From Albula goreensis (lineage: Eukaryota > Chordata > Actinopteri > Albuliformes > Albulidae), in contig CM040747.1 of the NCBI GenBank assembly GCA_022829145.1, positions 32,566,052 through 32,630,051 on the forward strand: 64,000 nucleotides of DNA, in the 5' to 3' direction. The notes under the pieces were generated by a model that was not told the origin of the DNA, did not search any database, and saw nothing but the letters and a program-made list of their open reading frames with translations. The position numbers and the translations under genes are program-made. Numbering within the stretch: position 1 is the first letter of the stretch; every line of letters starts with the position of its first letter. Below are positions 25,387 to 34,796 of the stretch, one piece after another.

Positions 25387-25480
<94 letters not shown>

Positions 25481-25614
25481 ACCATCATCTTCTTCGAATC
25501 ACAATCCGGTCATTTTAGGAGGTTTTGTCAAAATGCAATAATGAGGATATAAACTCACATTTAAAAATAATATGTATTACAAATCAAATGTATGCTTACA
25601 TCTAGTGTTAACAT
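25134..25614. other. Central segment between the convergent 7SL groups
   Basis: AT-rich DNA holding a long (GT)45 microsatellite. No gene seen. Confidence 0.7.
25389..25478 (+). repeat. (GT)45 perfect microsatellite
   Basis: 90 bp of uninterrupted GT, the longest pure repeat in the window, lying between the convergent 3' ends of the plus- and minus-strand 7SL copies. Confidence 0.97.
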
Positions 25615-25615
25615 G

Positions 25616-25642
25616 AAAAGTCTGAGTCCCGCTGTATTCACG
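25616..25642 (-). pseudogene. 7SL RNA 3'-end relic
   Basis: On the minus strand this reads as the last two dozen bases of 7SL (AATACAGCGGGACTCAG, one mismatch, then the T-run and CATG) joined directly to the end of a truncated spacer unit. It is best read as the scar of another 7SL copy lost by deletion. Confidence 0.7.
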
Positions 25643-25656
25643 ACAACCGATATTGA

Positions 25657-25958
25657 ACGATATTCAAACATCTTTTGACCATTTGATTAACTTTGGGTAC
25701 TGGTTGCAGCCTCCCTCGTAGCAAAACAGCGACTACTACTGGTTTCTCAATTAAACAGTCTTGCCAAAATAGTACGTGCACGTTTCTACCAGTAGATGAC
25801 GAAAGTAGGGTACTTACAAAACTGAAGCATTCCTTTGACTTTCCTGGACAAATATCGATAATGTTATGCAAACAACCCTGCAGAAATTAAATAAAAATCA
25901 ATATCTGAGGACCTAAACATCAAAACAAGCAACCTTTGCAAAACAAGTTTCAAGATGA
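25657..25958 (-). repeat. Inverted copy of the 7SL 3' spacer (unit B)
   Basis: Highly similar to 24150-24460, in the opposite orientation and following 7SL copy 3. The open frame of the first copy is shifted here. Confidence 0.85.
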
Positions 25959-26246
25959 AAAAGACTGAGTCCCGCTGTATCGCTCAGGCTGTACTGCAGC
26001 GTCTACTCTCAGGCGCCATCCCACTACTGAGCGGCACGGGGGCTTTGACCTGCTCCGTTTCCGACCTGGGCCGGTTCACCCCTCCTTAGGCGACCTGGTG
26101 GTTCCGAACTCCCCCAGAGACACCATATCGATACCGAACTTAGTGCGGACACCCAGCACTGCAGCCCAGAACCCCTGAGCTCAAGCGATCCGCCAGCCTC
26201 AGCCTCCCAGTAGCTTGGATTACAGGCACGCGCCACCGCGCCCGGC
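25959..26246 (-). pseudogene. 7SL RNA copy 3, probable pseudogene
   Basis: Full 5' and 3' ends, but 288 nt: an 11-nt net deletion removes the ACTATGCCGAT stretch before GGGTGTCCGCAC, in the hinge between the Alu and S domains. The S domain and its GGAG loop are kept. TGACGTCA is present at the standard distance and the terminator is TTTTT. The sequence around -20 (TCTAAAATC) also departs from the other copies. It may still be transcribed, but the RNA would be structurally altered. Confidence 0.75.
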
Positions 26247-26290
26247 GAGAGTAGAAGGAGATTTTAGAGGTTTTCTACCAGACAGTGCCG

Positions 26291-26298
26291 TGACGTCA
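26291..26298 (-). promoter_or_regulatory. ATF/CRE element of 7SL copy 3
   Basis: Palindromic TGACGTCA at -52 to -45 of copy 3, retained although the RNA body carries a deletion. Confidence 0.75.
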
Positions 26299-27413
26299 TA
26301 GACCCAACTCAAAATTGGGATAACTTATATCAGAACCTCACAGGTATCAGGTGTTGATATCTGCTCATATCGTCTTTTTCAGATTTTTTGCGGAAAAATG
26401 ACCACGAACCTCTGAACTGCCACTGGTTAAATATGCGAAGTACACTAACATATATCATGAAAAAAGGTGTAGTATATTGTCATTTCTAGTAAATAACTCC
26501 CTTGGTATGATGTGTAGTAAACTCCTAGCATGTTTAATTAACGACATAAATTTGGTATTGTAATGACTGTGCTCTAGTTAACTGCATTTATTTAAGTCAT
26601 TTGAATTTTTAAGTATCATTTGCGCATTGCATTGATTTTTAACCAGCCCTCTTATTCAGCGGCCTTCCTCCCTGAAGGAGCCCCTATCACTGCTTGATAA
26701 ATTCATTGACGAGAAGCGTAACGTAACTGCATGTTTCTACCAGTAGATGGCGAAAGAGGGTGAAGAAAAAACACTGTTTCAAATTGTGTCCTGGAGAACG
26801 GCTGTCGAGGGAAATTTTCGTTCCAAACACAGCTGCATCCACTAAAATGTAACAAGCTGTTAATTGGTCTTAATTTGAAAGTTTTAATGGTTCGAGTGAA
26901 AATTTTAACTCTTAAGCCACATTATCTCAGATATGTGCGCAAATTACACGCCATTGCCTTGGACTGGCAAATGGTCAGTCAGATAAACTAAGGTTTTCAT
27001 TGTGTTAGTCTGCTGTAAAGAAAAGGTTTCTTTTAAAAAATAGGTCAGCTTTTATTGATCAAGTTATAGACTGATAAGTGGATCAGTGGGGTTCTATTTA
27101 TTGAAAGTAGGGACGTCTGGTCACAGAGAGTAAACCATTTCTTAACCAATGAATACTTAATATGAAAAGTGAATGTCAATGGCTACACTTGCATTGTATT
27201 TAAAATAAATGTAAAGAAAATTATTAAAATGTAACATTTGGTCCTCAACTTTAATTTATCAAGAATTGCTAAGAAAAACCACAGGGGTCCCCACAGAGTA
27301 AGTATGAGAATGCCTGGTCTAGAAAATTATCCACGATGTCAGGCGACCATAAATAATATAGTAAAATATAAAGAATATCCATATTCCATAGTTATATCCA
27401 GTTTCTGCATAAA
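26299..27413. other. Interval between 7SL copies 3 and 4
   Basis: AT-rich. A small relic at about 26731-26756 (GTTTCTACCAGTAGATGGCG) resembles part of the 7SL spacer unit, in the orientation of the minus-strand copies. No gene seen. Confidence 0.6.
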
Positions 27414-27712
27414 AAAAGACTGGGTCCCGCTGTATCGCCCAGGCTGCGCTGCAGTGTCTACTCTCAGGCGCCATCCCACTACTGAGCGGCACGAGGGCTT
27501 TGACCTGCTCCGTTTCCGACCTGGGCCGGTTCACCCCTCCTTAGGCGACCTGGTGGTCCCGAGCTCCCCCAGAAACACCATATCGATACCGAACTTAGTG
27601 CGGACACCCGATCGGCATAGTGCACTGCAGCCCAGAACCCCTGAGCTCAAGCGATCCGCCAGCCTCAGCCTCCCAGTAGCTTGGATTACAGGCACGCGCC
27701 ACCGCGCCCGGC
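27414..27712 (-). ncRNA. RN7SL: 7SL (signal recognition particle) RNA, copy 4
   Basis: 299 nt with complete Alu and S domains, upstream TGACGTCA at -52 to -45 and a seven-T terminator, the strongest Pol III terminator of the set. The body carries the ordinary GATCGGGTGTCCGCAC hinge and the intact helix 8 block ending GCAGGTC. By structure it is one of the best candidates for an active gene. Its upstream flank matches that of copy 2. Confidence 0.87.
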
Positions 27713-28385
27713 GAGAGCAGAGAGAAATCTTAAAGGTTTTCTAGCGGGCAGTGATGTGACGTCATTAATTCTTAAAAAGGGGATTCACTGCAACAAACCA
27801 CTGCAGATGCCATGTTTTGTTTTCTTTTCTCAGGTAGTATTTATCACATCATCTAGGGGATAACAAATGAGAATTATCCCTGCTATCACTGATTAAATAT
27901 GCTGAGCGCACTACATACATCTTGGAAAGGGCACATTATTTTTGCTGAATAGCCTACATAAAACCCTTGAATTTGTATATTGGAAACGACAAGCAACTTA
28001 CAATTAGTTAAATACATGTGATGTCGTGATGACTATGCGCAAGAAATCTATGTTTATAAGGGATTGCATCTTTAAACTGTAATTTCAAATTCAATCAACC
28101 CTTTTGTCCATCTGATAAACTCTGGGAACTGGTTGCAGCCTCCCTCGTAGCAAACAGCGACTACTTCTGGTTCCTCAATTACACAGTCTTGCCAAAATTG
28201 TACGTGCACGTTTCTACCAGTAGATGATGAAAGTAGGGTACTTACAAAACTGAAGCATTCCTTTGACTTTCCTGGACAAATATCGATAATGTTATGCAAA
28301 CAACTCTGCAGAAATTGAATTAACATCAATATCTGAGGACCAAAACATCAAAACAAGCAACCTATGCAAAACAAGTTTCAACATG
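27713..28385 (-). repeat. Spacer between 7SL copies 5 and 4 (inverted counterpart of 24150-24834)
   Basis: The same order of elements as between copies 1 and 2, but inverted. It includes the third copy of the 3' spacer unit (28090-28385). Confidence 0.85.
27757..27764 (-). promoter_or_regulatory. ATF/CRE element of 7SL copy 4
   Basis: TGACGTCA at -52 to -45 of copy 4. Confidence 0.8.
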
Positions 28386-28684
28386 AAAAGACTGAGTCCC
28401 GCTGTATCGCCCAGGCTGCACTGCAGTGTCTACTCTCAGGCGCCATCCCACTACTGAGCGGCACGAGGGCTTTGACCTGCTCCGTTTCCGACCTGGGCCG
28501 GTTCACCCCTCCTTAGGGGACCTGGTGGTTCCGAGCTCCCCCAGAAACACCATATCGATACCGAACTTAGTGCGGACACCCGATCGGCATAGTGCACTGC
28601 AGCCCAGAACCCCTGAGCTCAAGCGATCCGCCAGCCTCAGCCTCCCAGTAGCTTGGATTACAGGCACGCGCCACCGCGCCCGGC
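28386..28684 (-). pseudogene. 7SL RNA copy 5, full body but upstream promoter lost
   Basis: 299-nt body with a TTTT terminator. Similarity to the other copies stops about 30 bp upstream of the RNA start, after GAGAAAAGCTTTAAGATTT, so there is no TGACGTCA. A GGTCCCCTAAGG reading replaces the GGTCGCCTAAGG of the other copies near helix 6. Internal Pol III A/B-type sequences remain, so weak transcription cannot be excluded. Probably a non-functional duplicate. Confidence 0.7.
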
Positions 28685-28715
28685 GAGAGCAGAGAGAAAT
28701 CTTAAAGCTTTTCTC

Positions 28716-30130
28716 AAAGGTGTGGCTTCCGAAGACTTAAATATTGCTCCAAACCCAAAAACCTCTTATCCAAGACCTACATGATTGAACTCATATTCCA
28801 ACGCCAAAAAATCCAAATCGTGGATATGAATAATGAATAGGATTTATCTAAAAAATTGTGCTCAACAAAGTTCAAATAATTTGTCAAATTAATTTGATAT
28901 TCATAAATTCATAAACACTCTTAAGTGACACTTGTATAATATAATGTAAACTTAATCTGGCCAAATATTTATTAAAATATCATTTTGACAGAGTAACTGC
29001 AGTTAACTTTAACTACATATTTCACAATTCAATAATATTTAAATTGGCAAAACAGGAATCAGTTTTGTAATCCACCAAATTAGAGGTTGCTGGGGGCACG
29101 GTATAAACTTGTGCTGCCCCAAAAGCCTGACATTCTTGGATTAGCATATATAATACTGATGTTAACAATCTCCATGTCATCTGTTTAGTTTATATAAATA
29201 GGAAAAAGACTAATCGTATTGAGAATATAATGATCGATTCAGTATTGCTGGTATCAAGTGGTTTATGATTATTGCAACTTGAAATGACTGACTAAGCAAG
29301 AGTGACAGCAACAAAAGAAACATTAGTAATGGTGGAACGGACCTGCATAAAAACGTACTCAATACAACGGAAAACATAATGAAGATGTCAAGCAAACAGA
29401 AGATGGCATAATAAGAAGGCATACACAGTTTATCATTTGAAAATACTATTTAATTGTTATGGAACAGAGTAACAAAGAAATACATGTTACAGATATAAAC
29501 GTGGACACTGAAAAACCACTCTTCCGGGAATGGATATTTTCCACATTTCTTTTATGACCGTGCAAATAACAATGCAACAAAGATGACTCAACATATATAA
29601 AAAAATTATGTTTGTAACACAAACGTACAATGCATCACATCTAGTGAGTACATTTCATATATTTTACATAATACATATATAAAGCAATATAAAAAGACAT
29701 GTATAGTGTAAAATTGAAAAGTAACAAAAACAGAAATATTGTAAACAACCCATTTATATATGTGCTTTTATGACGCCTGCGTCACCACAGTGCAGGTTAA
29801 ACCGGAGTCTGCCATTTGTCAAAGGCAGGGTACACATCAGCATTATGAAAATACAAGTGTTTATTTTAACCGGTATACATTGGCAAGGAAAGCAACGATA
29901 TCCCCGGGTTTCATCTGGGTGGACATGACAGATCCCCCATGCTGGTTTTAGTGTTTCCTCAACAACACCCTGGTGTAGTCCATTTCTGAAGCTCCTTCCC
30001 CTTCTGCCCTCTCTTCCACCATAATGGAACTGGCAGTGACTGTGTGATATTGACTACGACTGGGGGAAAAAATTATGACCTGATAAAAATGGCCAGCGGT
30101 CAATCCCATTGCACAGCCTTTTCAAAATTG
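28716..30130. other. Interval between the 7SL cluster and JDP2
   Basis: AT-rich with no recognisable gene. Part of it may be an extended JDP2 3' UTR. Confidence 0.5.
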
Positions 30131-30140
30131 TTTATTTATT
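30131..30140 (-). terminator. Candidate JDP2 polyadenylation signals
   Basis: Overlapping AATAAA hexamers on the minus strand about 180 bp after the JDP2 stop. Longer 3' UTRs using signals further left are equally possible. Confidence 0.35.
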
Positions 30141-30318
30141 TATTTTTATTTTTTTAAAAGGAGGCTGTTGGACAGCAGGCCTCATATGGGGACCTTTGTA
30201 GGCACACCCAAATGCACGTGCGCGCACGCTGAGGGCTGGAGCTCTGAGCTAAGTGCTGCTGTAAACAGTCGCTGAGGTGATGGTTGGCATGGAGGCGGAG
30301 TGGGCCCCGCCCTCCTCC

Positions 30319-30504
30319 TCACTTGGCCTCCAGCTGCTCCAGCAAAGGGTTGGCCTCGCTCTCCGGGGTCTTGACGCTGTCGGTCCGCACGATGCAGGTG
30401 GGCCGGTGGCGGTTGAGCATGACGATCAGCTGCTGCCGTTCCTGTTTCAGCTCCTCGATCTGAGCCTTCAAATCAGAGTTCAAGACCTCTAGGCGCTCAG
30501 ACTC
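30319..30504 (-). CDS. JDP2: JDP2 last coding exon (leucine zipper and C-terminus)
   Basis: Acceptor TTCACAG|GAG. Encodes ESERLEVLNSDLKAQIEELK, the rest of the zipper and the conserved tail, ending in TGA at 30319-30321. Confidence 0.96.
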   Translation of the reverse strand, partial: ESERLEVLNSDLKAQIEELKQERQQLIVMLNRHRPTCIVRTDSVKTPESEANPLLEQLEAK

Positions 30505-32714
30505 CTGTGAACGAAGCGTGGGGGAGAGCAGTTTAGTTTAGTATAGCATAGCATAGTATCTTAGTTTGGTATAGTATGGTTTAGTATGGACTACAGCTGT
30601 CCAGGTGTGCTGCAGCACACCCTGGTTTTATGTCACATGGAAGGAATACATACACATGTGTGCAAAGGGGGCAGATTCTAGTGCTACTTCTTCAAGTGAG
30701 ATTCTTAAAGACCCTTTTCAGTGAGAGCTGTGCCATTATGGTTCCTCCATACCTCTAAATACAATATAGACCCACGTGGGCATGTCGGGCCAAACTACAT
30801 TCCAGTGTTGTAAGAGCTAATATTAGTCAATGGGCAACAAGATGGGTGTATATCCGAAAGTGTACACATACAGGAAGCTATGTTTTGCATTATTCAATAA
30901 AAAAAAAAAAACAAAACAGTGATACTACTCCAAATCACTCTCTCACTGACTGCAAACCATTATGCTTGTAATTAAGACAAATTGATATTATTTTCCACCC
31001 TACCTAAATGACGTTTTTGCCAATATCTGCACAGCATTCCTTATTAAGGGTATGATAATATCAAAATGGAGTTAACAAAAGCCAGTAAGTGTGTGTGAAA
31101 TTTAAAAAGGTTGTAGACAGGGGGCGCTATCCACAAACTCACCCGCTGCAGAAAGTCTGTCCTCTCTTTCTTCTTGTTTCGACATCTTGCGGCAGCCACT
31201 TTGTTTTTCTCCCTCCTCCGTTTCCGCCTCTCCTCATCCTCCTCCATCTGCACAAGGAAAGAGAAATATTTATTGTACACTCTCCTGCACGCTGTCCAAC
31301 AATGAGATAAACAAACCCACAAAAAAAAAAAAACAAATATCAGCATGATAAACTGTTTTCTTCACAGATTACATTTAACCAGAATGAACAAAACGGAATC
31401 ATTTTTAATCAGTTGCAAACTGGAGACGTGACTCCAGGCATAAATGGTATTGTTTTCGATCACCTTGCACAGCCGATATTCTATAGCACTTGTTAACATC
31501 TTTGAGGGAGAATCAAATTGATTTGGCAGTCTGCATAGACAGAGGGGGGGAGCTTGGCAGAGTGTGCATCTCTAAGACCGCAACCACCACTGTTTGGGAA
31601 GCAGCCCTGAAACCAAATCATTTGTTCCCATCCCATAAGCGATCACTCAGTCAAAGTTAATCCAATTTCAACCATACATTTTTGGTTGTGTTTTTTGAAG
31701 CGATGACATTAGCTCAGCTCTCCCACTGCTCGACATAATACAAGTTATGTAAAACCTTTATTATACATTTTTGTATTTTGTCCACTTGAGGGCACTCTTG
31801 CTTATGATATGTATCTTTTAAAGGACAAAGGAGGTAACGTTGCTTTCCATACCTGACAAACTTGTCTAGATCCAAGCGCCTAAATATCTGATCATCCATC
31901 CATCCAAAACAATCACTCCAACATTTATGGCCACAATATCATTAACTGCCAAAAGCTTCTTTTCTTTATCATTCAGTTATCCCCGACATTTGCATTTGAC
32001 ATTTTATATACGTACACATTATTATCTCCTAACTAACAGCTAAATGAGAACATTTTAACACCATCCAATGTACAAGTGAACCAGCATTGCGTTATGGTAA
32101 TTATACCAGGCTACTGAGGAGGAACAGAAACCTGCATATCATTGTTGTTCCATAACGGAGTTCTCCATTGCTGATTTAGAAAGTAAACCCTTTTATACCC
32201 AAAAAAAAAAAAAAAGTGTAATCTTATCCTAACACAAGTCATAGCACAGGCAAGTTATGTAAATTGTGTGCCAACAAAATGTTTAATTTAATCCAAATCC
32301 CTGTCCTTCAGTCAGAAGATGGACCCTGTAATGAGCATTATTAAATAATGCAGAATTAAAGACAGGACTGTGACGTGTCCACTTATTATTGGAGCCAAAC
32401 CAGTGCTGACCTAGCTATGGGAATGAGTGGAGCTGCGTGGTTCCAGTTAGTCTGCAATGTGTGGATGTGTTCCAGCCAGCGACCCGCCCCTCCCTCCCTC
32501 CTCATGCCCAGATCCTCACCTCACTCTTGATTGGCAGGGGCCTCTTGCCGAGCCTGCTCAGGAACTGCAGTGGTGACAGCACGCCTCCCAGGGCCTGGAG
32601 GTCTGCGAATTTGAGCTGGTCGGTCAGCGTGGTGGCGGGGATCCCGGCCAGCGGGCCCAGGCTGGGGAGGGAGCCGGCCGTCAGGGAGGGGTCAGGGAGC
32701 TGACCCGGCATCAT
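30319..32714 (-). CDS. JDP2: JDP2, Jun dimerization protein 2 (bZIP repressor)
   Basis: Nuclear AP-1-family factor that dimerises with JUN proteins and ATF2, binds TRE and CRE sites, and represses transcription partly through histone chaperone activity. Three coding exons (32520-32714, 31143-31247, 30319-30504) encode 65+35+61 = 161 aa (human 163). The N-terminus MMPGQLPDPSLTAGSLPSLG and the tail PTCIVRTDSVKTPESEANPL are diagnostic. The basic motif NKVAAARCR is at residues 80-88 and the heptad leucines are 98, 105, 112, 119 and 126. The first of two adjacent ATGs is chosen as in human JDP2. A splice acceptor (TTCCAG|CTGG) sits 15 bases upstream, so at least one non-coding exon lies further right. 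ATF3 is excluded by the N- and C-terminal sequences. Confidence 0.96.
30505..31142 (-). other. JDP2 last intron (638 bp)
   Basis: A TAGTATAG-like irregular repeat at about 30534-30590 and an A-run near 30900. No gene. Confidence 0.7.
31143..31247 (-). CDS. JDP2: JDP2 second coding exon (basic region)
   Basis: Acceptor GTGCAG|ATG and donor CGG|GTGAGT, phase 0 at both ends, 35 codons. It encodes MEEDEERRKRRREKNKVAAA and RCRNKKKERTDFLQR. It is the same length as the corresponding BATF exon 2, reflecting the shared AP-1 gene structure. Confidence 0.96.
31248..32519 (-). other. JDP2 intron between coding exons 1 and 2
   Basis: 1.27 kb. Simple A-runs only (about 31320-31334 and 32200-32214); no gene seen. 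Confidence 0.7.
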
Positions 32715-32729
32715 GTCACACCTAACCAG
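32520..32729 (-). CDS. JDP2: JDP2 first coding exon
   Basis: The exon runs from acceptor TTCCAG|CTGG to donor GAG|GTGAGG. Fifteen bases of 5' UTR precede the ATG at 32712-32714. It encodes residues 1-65, ending LGKRPLPIKSE. Confidence 0.94.
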
Positions 32730-33189
32730 CTGGAAGGGAGAAGGGGCGGGTTTTAATAAGGGCTTCCTGCTATTAAAAAACGCCGGAACATTCCGTAACA
32801 TTGTTTACAGGATTTCCATGGATGCATAACAGAGCACTCCCTGCTCATGGCCTGAATGTGAAACTGAGAGATGGACAGAGACAGTGGTCGAGACAGAGAC
32901 CTAAGGGAGACAGACGGACACACATCATCTCCTGAAACAGTAACTCTTGATCCTGGGAAGAAGGAACTCCTCACACAGCCCAAACCAAGGGCCCAAAATG
33001 TCCCCCTCCCCAACCACACACCCCTCCAGGGTTTGGTGGAGAACACTTGCACAATTTATAAAGAATAACAAATTCCACATGCACTCGCTGGAAGAAGAAG
33101 GAAGTTCATTTTCAAATGTGTCCTTTTGCTGTTGTGACTGAAGATTTCCAGGAATTCTTTTTAAATCAGTGGCCCATGTTGGAAAGGAC

Positions 33190-33350
33190 AGTGAGGGTCT
33201 CTTTCCAATGTAAAGAGCTATCAGAGAAACAGAGTCTGCCGAAGAGGCTGCAGGTTCAAATCCTGGGTGGGACAATGTTATTCTTTGTCAAGCCTTCAGC
33301 GAGGCACTTCCAGCCATTGAGTAATGTTTTAGTGCATAAAGTGTGGTCTC
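33190..33350 (+). mobile_element. tRNA-derived SINE-like fragment
   Basis: A B-box-like GGTTCAAATCC (33253-33263) is followed by AAGCCTTCAGCGAGGCACTTCC, resembling the CCTTGAGCAAGGCACTT body common in teleost SINEs. Ends undefined. Confidence 0.4.
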
Positions 33351-34727
33351 TGCTCATGACTCTGAATATGACCACATTAATGATTTACTCAATTAAACAG
33401 GCAGGTCTGTGCATTGGGCCTGTTCCTTCTTGCAGTTCCAGTTCAATAAATTTGTTTTTACAAGACAGCTTGTCGACTTGGTCCAAAGTCTCAGACATAC
33501 TCCAAAGCCAGAAAGGAAGGGGGAAAAGAAAAAAAAAAATGACCTTACATAAGTATATTCTAACAATGCTATTCTGCGTCTATGAAGAGATGCGGTCAAC
33601 GTAACCTTTCAGTTCCCTTTAAGGTGAGTCTTCACAGCTGCAGTGCGATTCTCTACTTTTCTTACTGGAGTTCACCCCTGGCTAAAAATCATTTTTCAGA
33701 AGTTAGCCTGGTTGTGCTATAAGGTAGGCCCAAGCTAAGGTCCACCTGGCCAACAGGCAGCCTTGGATAAGCTGTTAGTCTGTTGAGATGTATGAGGCAA
33801 GAGCCAGCCTCCAGCTACCCGTTTTATTGTTGCGTTCCTGTTTTTCTCCTGAGATGGTATCTATGCTCTCACTTAAAAAGCACTTGGCAGGCCCCTTTGT
33901 GTTTTTTCTGGACAGGCAGTGAAAGAGGCAGACCCAGACGCATTCCCCGGCCTGACTCCACGGCATTGACCAGTGCCAATACACACCGACCTTCCCACGT
34001 TTGTTTCTCTCTTCCCCCTCACACACGTCTTCCTGGGTGGCCGCAGGGGCACCAGACATCGGCAAGGGCCGTGTGTCCCCGTCATTCCTGTCCTTCTACA
34101 AACATCTCGCAACTGACTGAAAGGATAGTTAGTAGAAAGTAACATTACTTTGACTGAAGGGGGACCATCGTAAATCATCAGTAGGATATGCTTAGCCGCC
34201 TCAATCGTTCGCGCCTTTTACAGCCGTATCAGTGTAGGGTCAGCAGAGGAGGGCCCACCTATGGAACCCAGGGATGGGTGTAAGGAGCCCTTCATATACA
34301 AGTTACAGACAGAGTTACACAACGTATCGGAGCTTGCCAGACCACAGTGCTGTGATCCAACACTTAGGGAGGACTCCACCCAGATATATGCTAATAGCGC
34401 ATACACAATGTTCTTTGGATGGAAGGCTGAATCTAGCTCCCCAGGTAATTATCTTCACTATCAAGCCTGATCCATACAGTGTAATGAGCTAATTGAACAT
34501 AAAAGCTATCATCAAAAGAAAAGGAGAAAATTTGCCATTTAAAATAAGGTGCTTTAGGTCTGGCTAGCTTGGACAAAAATAGGCCTATCAATCTGATAAA
34601 AATGTTTCCCTATCTGTTGCACGTTTTATGAATACACCTGCAGATGATATACAGTTTATAATCTTCAAAAGGTAGCCAGAAAGTAAAGAAGACTGGAGGA
34701 AGGTGAAGCTATCAGTTTAATTCACTG

Positions 34728-34796
34728 CTTTGGCACAATGGATAAAATTATGCTTGACTTTGGTTTTCACAACCTAAATGTTGGTGGTTCTTCTCA
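34728..34796 (+). pseudogene. tRNA-like sequence (tRNA pseudogene or SINE head)
   Basis: TTTGGCACAATGGATAAAA resembles a tRNA D-arm/A box and GGTGGTTCTTCTC a degenerate B box at tRNA spacing. The acceptor stem is not convincing, so it is not an intact tRNA. Confidence 0.3.

Noticed and set aside
27238-27744. 168-codon open frame over 7SL copy 4, and similar frames over the other copies
   Set aside because: These frames are antisense reads of the 7SL RNA bodies, recurring only because the RNA is repeated.
23851-28684. Alu-type SINEs suggested by the GCCGGGCGCGGTGGC start
   Set aside because: All five copies contain the central S domain of 7SL, which Alu lacks, and four have upstream promoter elements. 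There are no poly-A tails.
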